Below are positions 1 to 5,745 of a stretch of 34,778 bases of DNA, piece after piece. Each line of letters begins with the position of its first letter. Position 1 is the first letter of the stretch. A program made the position numbers and the translations under genes. The notes under the pieces are model-generated. The model did no database searches and had not been told where the DNA came from. It worked only from the letters and a program-made list of their open reading frames with translations. The stretch is from UBA3537 sp965662485 (GTDB lineage Bacteria > Bacteroidota > Bacteroidia > Flavobacteriales > Flavobacteriaceae), in assembly GCA_965662485.1 (NCBI GenBank), contig CBFIIL010000016.1, positions 1 through 34,778 of the forward strand. Direction: 5' to 3'.

Positions 1-2
1 TC

Positions 3-330
3 TCCAATGAAAAAGGTGTTTATATAGGGACGTCTTATGGTATTTTTGTTATAGATGAAACTTATAATCTCAAACTCTTTAACGCTAAAATCGCCATCTT
101 CCATAATTCTAAATACTGTAAATAGTATCATTATACGAACGCAACTAAACCTGAAAGTCTAACTGTTGCTATATACTCTTCTGGCTGAAGATTTAAATAT
201 TTGGTTTGTAAGAATTCAAAAAAGACGTTAAACTGTTCCAGGCGTTTTTATTTTAAAGGATATTCAAAGCTACAATGGCTTATATATACTAAAAAACGTT
301 TTGGGAGTTTTATCTGCAATTTATTGTTAA
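3..330 (+). pseudogene. Decayed 3' end of a propeller-type sensor gene (tentative)
   Basis: The window opens in an open frame (3-125) whose peptide contains GVYIGTSYGIFVID, the kind of strand-turn pattern seen in two-component-regulator propeller repeats. It stops at TAG 123-125. A second frame, 163-330, is interrupted by TAA 229-231 and reads AEDLNIWF and later PGVFILKDIQSYNGLY; the first resembles the EDxxGNIWF propeller signature. The two pieces lie in different frames, so at least one frameshift and one stop would be needed to join them. I infer a degraded propeller-domain sensor gene whose 5' part lies outside the window. The alternative is a short genuine C-terminus at 125 followed by chance similarity. 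The fragments are short and the assignment is weak. Confidence 0.33.
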
Positions 331-350
331 TGTTTCAAGTTTAACATTTC

Positions 351-395
351 CAAATCTTCCCCAAAATAGTTCGCCTTTACTCCCTTTGGCTCCAC
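351..395. repeat. 45-bp direct repeat, copy 1
   Basis: This copy matches 2764-2808 at 41 of 45 positions in the same orientation, with differences at repeat positions 9, 24, 29 and 38. It contains AGTTCG...CTCCC and ends GGCTCCAC, which recalls the T-arm and acceptor end of a tRNA or tmRNA, but the T-stem does not pair. A terminator-like hairpin begins six bases later. What the repeat is remains unknown. Confidence 0.85.
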
Positions 396-400
396 AATAT

Positions 401-435
401 AACCCGCAACTGCTAAAGTTACGGGTTTTCATTTT
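401..435 (+). terminator. Terminator-like hairpin after repeat copy 1
   Basis: AACCCGcAAC at 401-410 pairs with GTTaCGGGTT at 418-427 across a seven-base loop, with one mismatch, and is followed by TTCATTTTT. No intact gene ends just upstream, so it would terminate either the decayed gene or a transcript that includes the 45-bp repeat. Confidence 0.5.
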
Positions 436-881
436 TACAAAACATTCCCAAAGCAACTTCTCCCAAAGACAAATGAAATAAGCAATATTGCTTCAATTAA
501 TGAACAAATTGTTGATGTGTTTTCAGATTCGGCTTCAGAATATTATATAATACTTAATAAGCTGCTCGTGTTGCACATCTAAGCTATAACCTTCAGCCTG
601 CTCATCCGTACTTACCCGCCATTGTGCCCTAAAATAAAATTTATTTTAGGGTAAATTTTTTTGAACAGATTCTAAACATCATAATAAATCAAGAGGACTT
701 TTTACTTTTGAAATGGTAGTACTCGCAACTTAGGTATTTAGCATAGTTGTACGCAAGCTGAAAAAACAGCCGCACAAAAGCAAATAGTGCTACGCACACA
801 TTGAACCAAAGTTTTAGAAAATTAATATTATTCAATACTTGCGCCAAACTAAAAAAGTACTAGATAATACAAATAAATCAT
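436..881. other. Non-coding or decayed stretch before the arylsulfotransferase gene
   Basis: No convincing gene is visible on either strand. A frame without a start codon runs 403-582 on the plus strand, but its peptide is not recognisable. The only clear structures are the inverted repeat at 627-651 and a short GCTG/CAGC hairpin at 757-770. With the propeller remnants further left, this looks like a decayed locus. Confidence 0.5.
627..660 (+). terminator. Long AT-rich inverted repeat, possible terminator
   Basis: A perfect 12-bp inverted repeat (arms 627-638 and 640-651, starting CCCTAAAATAAA) is followed by TAAATTTTTTT. The form fits an intrinsic terminator, but no gene ends close upstream. 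It could instead be a protein-binding palindrome. Confidence 0.35.
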
Positions 882-889
882 TAGGTTTG
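882..889 (+). promoter_or_regulatory. Candidate -7 box of the arylsulfotransferase-like gene
   Basis: TAGGTTTG fits the Bacteroidota -7 consensus TAnnTTTG and lies 21 bases before the ATG at 911. No matching TTG is found at the usual -33 distance, so support is partial. The position supports starting the gene at 911 and not further upstream. Confidence 0.35.
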
Positions 890-910
890 CTTAAATATGC
901 ATTGAAAACT

Positions 911-2542
911 ATGAAGAAACTTCTACTCACCCTTGTTATTCTTATATCTGTATCAGCAAATGCGCAAAATACAATGGGAACAATATCTTTCTCAAATGAT
1001 ATTTACGATGGATATACGCTGTTCACAACACATACAAATACATATATTATTGACAACTGCGGGAGAACGATAAATACTTGGGAATCCGATTATTTACCTG
1101 GAAACTCTGTGTACCTTTTGCCAAATGGCAATTTGTTGAGAGCAGGAAGATCGCTAACAGATTCAAGTAATGTTAATTTACCAGGTGGAGGTGGAATTGT
1201 AGAACTTTATGATTGGGAAGGAAATCTAATTTGGTCATGGTTTGATGATGATCAGAACTCAAGACAACATCATGATGTGTTCCCAATGCCCAATGGTAAC
1301 ATCTTAGTACTGTCAGCAACTATTATTGGTGAAGCTGACGCCATTGCAGCAGGCAGAGACCCAAATTTAATAGATAGTTCAGGTGAGCTATATAATGAAA
1401 GAATTTATGAGGTTGAACCCACAGGAACAAATGGAGGCAACATAGTCTGGGAGTGGAATATTAAAGATCATCTAATTCAAGATTTTGACATTACGAAGCA
1501 CAACTTTGGGGTTGTTAGTGAAAACCAAGGAAAATTAGATGTGAATTTTCTTGGTGGATTTGCTACCAGTAATAACTGGTTACACATAAATTCTATACAG
1601 TACGACGAGGAATTTGATCAAATTGTCATTAGTTCAAGAAGAATGAGTGAGATTTGGGTAATTGATCATAACACCACAACAGCACAGGCTGCAGGTCCTG
1701 CTGGAGATTTTCTATATAGATGGGGAAATCCCCAATCTTATAACCAAGGTACAGAAGCAGACAGAAAACTTTATGGTCAGCATACTGCTTATCTTATCCC
1801 ATCAGGTTTACCTAACGGACGTAAAATAATGCTCTATAATAATGGGATAGATCGAAGTCCTTCATACTCCGAAGTTTTTATTATAAACCCACCTGTAGAT
1901 AGTAATGGAAATTATTCATATACCTCAAATACTGCGTTTGCTCCGAACACTACCTTTTTTAAATTTCCAGAAACTGCACCAACAGTAAATTCTGAACTTT
2001 ATTCAGCTATAGTAAGTAGTGCACGACAATTACCTAATGGTAATATCCTTGTTTGCCAAGGTAGAGCTGCCTATTTTTTTGAAATAGACCCAAGTAACAA
2101 TAACAATATTGTTTGGGAATACATATCACCCATAAACAATAGCGACGGGACAATTTATAGTCAAGGACAAACACCAGTGAATAATTTCGCGTTCAGAGCA
2201 ACAAAGTATAGCAAATCTTACAGCGCATTTGATGGTAAAGATTTAACCCCTAATGACCCAATAGAAGCTAATTTTAACATTAACGATTGTCTAAATACAT
2301 TGAGTGATGACGGTTTTGAAATTTCAAGTATTTCAATATCACCAAATCCAACTCGTGATATTCTAAATATAAATTCAGTATCTACAATTGATAAGGTTGA
2401 AATCTATAATGTTACGGGAAATAAAGTCTCTGAGTATTTCAATACGAATACAATTGATGTATCCAACTTAATGCAAGGTATATATTTCTTAAAAATTTAT
2501 GGTCAAGGTGACATTGCCAGCCAAAAGATTATCAAGCAATAG
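911..2542 (+). CDS. Secreted arylsulfotransferase-like protein with T9SS sorting domain
   Basis: The 543-residue protein starts with a signal peptide (MKKLLLTLVILISVSANAQ). An upstream TTG at 839 would extend the frame but would bury the signal peptide, so ATG 911 is chosen. The body resembles the arylsulfotransferase (ASST) beta-propeller family: early YDGYTLF and VYLLPNGNLL strands, HHDVFPMPNGNIL, HINSIQYDEEFDQIVISSR and GQHTAYLIPSG with conserved histidines, ending with another LPNGNILVCQG repeat. Characterised ASST enzymes move sulfate between phenols through a histidine; whether this one does is not shown. The last 70 or so residues (ISPNPTRD..., VEIYNVTGNKV, LMQGIYFLKI) form a type A Por sorting domain, so export by the type IX system to the cell surface or medium is expected. 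It stands alone between two copies of a 45-bp repeat. Confidence 0.85.
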   Translation: MKKLLLTLVILISVSANAQNTMGTISFSNDIYDGYTLFTTHTNTYIIDNCGRTINTWESDYLPGNSVYLLPNGNLLRAGRSLTDSSNVNLPGGGGIVELYDWEGNLIWSWFDDDQNSRQHHDVFPMPNGNILVLSATIIGEADAIAAGRDPNLIDSSGELYNERIYEVEPTGTNGGNIVWEWNIKDHLIQDFDITKHNFGVVSENQGKLDVNFLGGFATSNNWLHINSIQYDEEFDQIVISSRRMSEIWVIDHNTTTAQAAGPAGDFLYRWGNPQSYNQGTEADRKLYGQHTAYLIPSGLPNGRKIMLYNNGIDRSPSYSEVFIINPPVDSNGNYSYTSNTAFAPNTTFFKFPETAPTVNSELYSAIVSSARQLPNGNILVCQGRAAYFFEIDPSNNNNIVWEYISPINNSDGTIYSQGQTPVNNFAFRATKYSKSYSAFDGKDLTPNDPIEANFNINDCLNTLSDDGFEISSISISPNPTRDILNINSVSTIDKVEIYNVTGNKVSEYFNTNTIDVSNLMQGIYFLKIYGQGDIASQKIIKQ

Positions 2543-2763
2543 TATTGAATTTGAATTCGCTTAATTGGAAAAATTTGGGTGTTCCGTCATGCCCATATGA
2601 AAATTTATTTTTCTTTACATTTCTTCACTTTCAAAATATTCAAATGTTTGTCCATCCTGAAGAACGTCAATAAATAACAACATTACATAGCACCTCGACT
2701 TTTAATTCTAACTTTCTATTTACTGCCTGGAGAAAATGAGGATTACATTTTGTTTAATTCACT

Positions 2764-2808
2764 CAAATCTTTCCCAAAATAGTTCGACTTTGCTCCCTTT
2801 AGCTCCAC
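2764..2808. repeat. 45-bp direct repeat, copy 2
   Basis: Second copy of the element at 351-395, same orientation, 41 of 45 identical. Here the T-loop-like part is TTCGACT and the end is TTTAGCTCCAC, closer to a tRNA or tmRNA 3' end than copy 1. The bases after both copies differ, yet each leads straight into a hairpin. Confidence 0.85.
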
Positions 2809-2811
2809 CCT

Positions 2812-2840
2812 AAAACCCTTTCTTTTGAGAGGGTTTTTTT
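2812..2840 (+). terminator. Rho-independent terminator after repeat copy 2
   Basis: AAAACCCTTTC (2812-2822) pairs with GAGAGGGTTTT (2827-2837) around a TTTT loop, and the T run continues to 2840. This is a strong plus-strand terminator form. It is about 270 bases past the end of the arylsulfotransferase-like gene and only four bases past the 45-bp repeat. Confidence 0.75.
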
Positions 2841-3021
2841 ATGATCTAAACTAGTTGTGAAAAGCCCATAAAAGCAATCACAGGTCTTAGATATAACCTC
2901 CTCAAATATAGTAACCGCTTGGCACTAACATGACTCTCTTGCTTTTCCCAACACGCTTTGTTCCAAAGCTACTATGCTACAGATATATTTTTTATGGACC
3001 AAAAATTGAAATAAAATTTAA

Positions 3022-3029
3022 TATATTTG
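3022..3029 (+). promoter_or_regulatory. Candidate -7 box of the lipoprotein gene at 3049
   Basis: TATATTTG matches TAnnTTTG exactly and sits 19 bases before the ATG at 3049. A TTG at 3006-3008 is closer than the usual -33 spacing, so only the -7 element is supported. Confidence 0.45.
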
Positions 3030-3048
3030 AGAAAACCAATTTAACTAA

Positions 3049-3456
3049 ATGAAAAAACTACTCTTACTCTCCGCCATTCTCATCTTCGCTTGTTCAAGTA
3101 ATGATAATTCAGAAGAGACTAATTTACCAGCACCGTATTATTCGATTGAAGGTAAATGGCTAATAGAAGGGACTATTCCAGCAGGCAATACAATGTATCT
3201 CTATGAAGATGGAGTGCGTTATACTTACTATTGTGTAGAAAGTGACTGTAATGCATTATATAACTCATATGAAGCTAATGATGGAAATCATTTACCAACA
3301 ACCAATCCTTACACATTTGAAAATAATGTTCTGACTGTTGATTTACATTTTGGCAGTGAATTAGTAACTCCTGTTGCTTTTGAATGTGATGGTGGTGAAG
3401 CATATTTTGAAACGCCTGAATATAGTTTATTCAGATTAAATTCTAACTGCAACTAA
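3049..3456 (+). CDS. Small hypothetical lipoprotein
   Basis: The 135-residue product begins MKKLLLLSAILIFAC followed by SSNDNSEE: a lipoprotein signal with the lipid-carrying cysteine at residue 15. The mature part has GKWLIEG, a typical first strand of the lipocalin-like small lipoproteins common in this phylum, then aromatic-rich strands and four further cysteines. No enzyme motif is visible. A -7 promoter box lies just upstream and the next gene starts 142 bases downstream behind its own box, so it is probably monocistronic. Identification as a lipoprotein is firm; function is unknown. Confidence 0.8.
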   Translation: MKKLLLLSAILIFACSSNDNSEETNLPAPYYSIEGKWLIEGTIPAGNTMYLYEDGVRYTYYCVESDCNALYNSYEANDGNHLPTTNPYTFENNVLTVDLHFGSELVTPVAFECDGGEAYFETPEYSLFRLNSNCN

Positions 3457-3563
3457 ACCATAGGCATATCTTCCTCTTTTAATTCTGCTATTTCTAATCC
3501 TCTTAATTAGCTTATAATTTTTGTTGTTTATATTATTGGTTTTATTTTGCAAGTAAATTTCCA

Positions 3564-3571
3564 TATATTTG
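3564..3571 (+). promoter_or_regulatory. Candidate -7 box for the gene pair at 3599 and 4009
   Basis: TATATTTG matches the Bacteroidota -7 consensus and lies 27 bases before the ATG at 3599. A TTG at 3536-3538 is 25 bases upstream, slightly beyond the usual spacing. Confidence 0.45.
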
Positions 3572-3598
3572 GAATGAATCAAAATTAAACTATACATT

Positions 3599-3979
3599 AT
3601 GAAAATTAAAACAGGTTGTGTGGGGTTTCATGTGGCGTATAAAGTGCCAAATAATGACACCGAAAGAATGGAAGCATTTCTAAACACACATGAATCATTT
3701 ATGCGTGAAACACATCATATCGATGGGGGTGTAGAGCCTATTATTCTTTGTTATGCCGTAATGAAAAGTCCAGAGTTCAACAATCCACTAGATCCAACCA
3801 GTGGAGAAACGGGTCATACACTATATGGAATTACAGAAATATATAATGGCCCCGAAGGCGCTCAAGCGCATATGCAACTAGGACAACAAAGAGCAGAAAT
3901 GTTTACAGAGCTTATAAACTTGACTGGGCAATATTGTGTCAGTGGAATATTAGGAGCTCCTGTTGTTCGATCTATGTAA
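3599..3979 (+). CDS. Hypothetical small protein, possibly a dimeric alpha/beta barrel
   Basis: A 126-residue soluble protein without signal peptide. The layout (strand GCVGFHVAYKV, helix of about 20 residues ending FMRETHH, strand PIILCYAVMKS, then YGITEIYNGPEGAQAHMQ and a C-terminal helix) resembles the dimeric alpha/beta barrel fold of antibiotic-biosynthesis monooxygenase-like proteins, in which a histidine in the EIY...AHM stretch is common. This is a fold impression, not a family match. It precedes the NTF2-like lipoprotein gene by 29 bases, so the two are likely cotranscribed. Function unknown. Confidence 0.7.
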   Translation: MKIKTGCVGFHVAYKVPNNDTERMEAFLNTHESFMRETHHIDGGVEPIILCYAVMKSPEFNNPLDPTSGETGHTLYGITEIYNGPEGAQAHMQLGQQRAEMFTELINLTGQYCVSGILGAPVVRSM

Positions 3980-4008
3980 AAAATAAATTAAAACCAATTT
4001 TAAATAAA

Positions 4009-4518
4009 ATGAAAAATACAATTAAACTAATTATACTTGCTTTACTTATCATAAGCTGTACAGAAAAAACCAAATATCCTATTGATGATCAACCAATGTC
4101 TGGATATATGTTAGATGAAGACAAATACACAGAGCTTGTAGGAAAATTCATGAAAGCCTATAGAGATAATAATATGGAAGATGCAAAAGATATTTTCACA
4201 GAGGATGCTACTTATGCTGTTAATAGTACAGAAATGAGTGTTGCTGAATTTATGGCAGCTTTTAGCACAGGTCACGATTATTTTGACAATATTTCACACA
4301 ATGATGTTTATACTGCTACGATGTATTATAATGATGGGAAAATCTTTACCAATGTTTGGTACAACTGGAGTGGCGTTGTCAAAAATACGGGTGAAACATT
4401 AAATGAAATGGGGTATGCCTGGTTCAGGTGGGAAGACGGAAAAGTAGTTCAGGCATACAATGCTTTTGACCCAACAGCATACAATGCTGCTGTTATTGCT
4501 CAAATGGAAACTGAATGA
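4009..4518 (+). CDS. NTF2-like (SnoaL-type) lipoprotein
   Basis: Starting at ATG 4009 gives 169 residues with a lipoprotein signal (MKNTIKLIILALLIISC, cysteine 17). The open frame runs back to an ATG at 3934 inside the previous gene, but that start would hide the lipobox. The mature domain is a nuclear-transport-factor-2-like cone: an N-terminal helix KYTELVGKFMKAYRDNN, then DAKDIFTEDATYAV, and late strands with YAWFRWEDGKVVQAYNAFDP. Such domains bind small molecules or act as enzymes; no catalytic residues are assigned here. It follows the barrel-like gene at 29 bases and is closed by a strong terminator. Confidence 0.8.
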   Translation: MKNTIKLIILALLIISCTEKTKYPIDDQPMSGYMLDEDKYTELVGKFMKAYRDNNMEDAKDIFTEDATYAVNSTEMSVAEFMAAFSTGHDYFDNISHNDVYTATMYYNDGKIFTNVWYNWSGVVKNTGETLNEMGYAWFRWEDGKVVQAYNAFDPTAYNAAVIAQMETE

Positions 4519-4562
4519 TGCTTATTAAAAATTTAACATCAATGAAAATGATGTAAGGCATA

Positions 4563-4592
4563 AAAAAACCCACTCAGATGAGTGGGTTTTTT
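4563..4592 (+). terminator. Bidirectional terminator
   Basis: CCCACTCA and TGAGTGGG pair around a two-base loop, with an A run before and a T run after. It ends the plus-strand pair 3599-4518 and can also end the minus-strand gene whose stop is at 4613. Confidence 0.9.
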
Positions 4593-4612
4593 AATTGTTT
4601 TCGGAAAACTTA

Positions 4613-4807
4613 TTATGCTTTCTTCACAAATGGAAGACCTGTTTTTTCATTTTCAACAATCTTTTTCCCTGCAGGAAGATCACATGAGTTTGAACGCTCA
4701 TCTTTTGCGAAATAATAAATTGTTTGGTTTCTTCCACCTTTCAAGACAACGTCTTTAGTGTGCAAATAATACGTTTTTCCTTTGCTATTTTTGAATGAAT
4801 ATCCCAT
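4613..4807 (-). CDS. Small conserved hypothetical protein
   Basis: A 64-residue cytoplasmic protein with strands KGKTYYLHTKDVVLKGG and QTIYYFAKDERS and the end KKIVENEKTGLPFVKKA. Short proteins of this pattern (YYLH, IYFFAKD, VVEN.KTGLP) recur in many bacteria and are usually annotated as hypothetical. No signal peptide, no metal motif and no catalytic residue can be pointed to. The gene stands alone, with a strong terminator just past its stop. Confidence 0.75.
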   Translation of the reverse strand: MGYSFKNSKGKTYYLHTKDVVLKGGRNQTIYYFAKDERSNSCDLPAGKKIVENEKTGLPFVKKA

Positions 4808-4839
4808 AATATAATTTTATTTTAGTCCAAATTACAAAA

Positions 4840-4853
4840 ATTACTTCGGTAAT
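4840..4853 (-). terminator. Short hairpin, possible terminator of the hydrolase gene
   Basis: On the minus strand ATTAC and GTAAT pair around CGAA and run into TTTTTG. The stem is only five pairs with one G-C, so this is a weak terminator candidate for the operon ending at 4900. Confidence 0.3.
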
Positions 4854-4899
4854 ACCAAAAAAATTATCAGATAAATAGCATTTTTTTTAAGAAGTAGAG

Positions 4900-5745
4900 C
4901 TAATTGTTAATAAAATCCAATGTTTCTGAAAAAACAAGCTCCAAATCTCGTGGCATTTTTGGGTTTTCCCACGGATGTTTGGCTCCAAAAACATGGTTTC
5001 CGTCTGGTATTTTATAAATGACACTTGTTTGGCTCCATAAATTTAATTGAGTTGCTTCAAAAAAAGACACAGCAGTATCTGATTCTCCATGAACAATTAA
5101 ATGTGGTATACTAATTTTTGTGGCAGCATTTTCTATACTTAATCGATTTTCATTAGCTATAAAATCTTGATAAAACTGATAGTTGTGTGGCATTTTTTGT
5201 TTTGTTCGACTGTTTTCAATAAAATACACCCCTTTTTCCTGCCAGATTTCTAGTGCCTCCCCTTTTGGAAATCTTAATTTATAATCACTTACTCCTGCTA
5301 GGGTGATTAGTTTTTTTACTCTAGAATCTTCTGATGTTTTAATTGTAACAATCCCTCCACCTCTACTGTGACCCATTAAAATAAGAGTTTCAACATCTAA
5401 TGCTATGTGATTTTTATAGCTATTAAAAACCATTTCAATAATACAATCTAGATCATCAAGCTCTCTAGAATAGTTATTTTCTGCAAAAGCAGCCAAATCT
5501 GGAAAATCTATGGGCTGAGTCACAGTTCCTCCGTTATAAGAAAAATTAAATTTTAAAAAAGCAATACCTTGTGAGGCAAAAGCTTCTGCCAATAAATTCC
5601 ATGCGCCCCAATCTTTAAACCCTTTATATCCGTGGCAAAAAATAATCAGTGGCGCTTTTTGTATAGCATCATTATAAAACAAATCATATAAAATCGAACG
5701 GGTTTTTGCTCTTTTAATTTCTTTATTTAATGTCTTTACAATCAT
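4900..5745 (-). CDS. Alpha/beta hydrolase family protein
   Basis: A 281-residue cytoplasmic alpha/beta hydrolase. The fold landmarks are the oxyanion strand LIIFCHGYKGFKDWG, the nucleophile elbow GHSRGGG (Ser127), the acid in HGESDTAV (Asp223) and the catalytic histidine in DGNHVFG (His251), giving a complete Ser-Asp-His triad. The substrate cannot be told; the family contains esterases, peptidases and dienelactone-type hydrolases. The start codon overlaps the stop of the AddB-like gene in an ATGA arrangement, which points to translational coupling. A link to DNA repair is not evident from sequence. Confidence 0.88.
   Translation of the reverse strand: MIVKTLNKEIKRAKTRSILYDLFYNDAIQKAPLIIFCHGYKGFKDWGAWNLLAEAFASQGIAFLKFNFSYNGGTVTQPIDFPDLAAFAENNYSRELDDLDCIIEMVFNSYKNHIALDVETLILMGHSRGGGIVTIKTSEDSRVKKLITLAGVSDYKLRFPKGEALEIWQEKGVYFIENSRTKQKMPHNYQFYQDFIANENRLSIENAATKISIPHLIVHGESDTAVSFFEATQLNLWSQTSVIYKIPDGNHVFGAKHPWENPKMPRDLELVFSETLDFINN

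Larger units (their letters stand above)
2543..3021. other. Intergenic stretch carrying repeat copy 2 and a terminator
   Basis: About 480 bases without a convincing gene. It holds the second 45-bp repeat (2764-2808) and its hairpin (2812-2840). The remainder, 2543-2763 and 2841-3021, has stops in all frames and no recognisable element. The distance from the arylsulfotransferase stop to the hairpin (about 270 bases) suggests the hairpin serves something else or an unusually long 3' UTR. Confidence 0.5.

Noticed and set aside
351..395. A complete tRNA or tmRNA gene
   Set aside because: Only the 3' end is suggestive; no anticodon arm, D arm or matching 5' acceptor strand was seen upstream, and the T-stem does not pair.
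403..582. Open plus-strand frame
   Set aside because: It has no plausible start codon before most of its length and its peptide is not recognisable.
839..910. TTG start extending the arylsulfotransferase-like protein
   Set aside because: It would place 24 residues before a clear signal peptide; ATG 911 behind a -7 box is better.
3934..4008. ATG 3934 as start of the NTF2-like gene
   Set aside because: It lies within the previous gene and would mask a good lipoprotein signal that begins at 4009.
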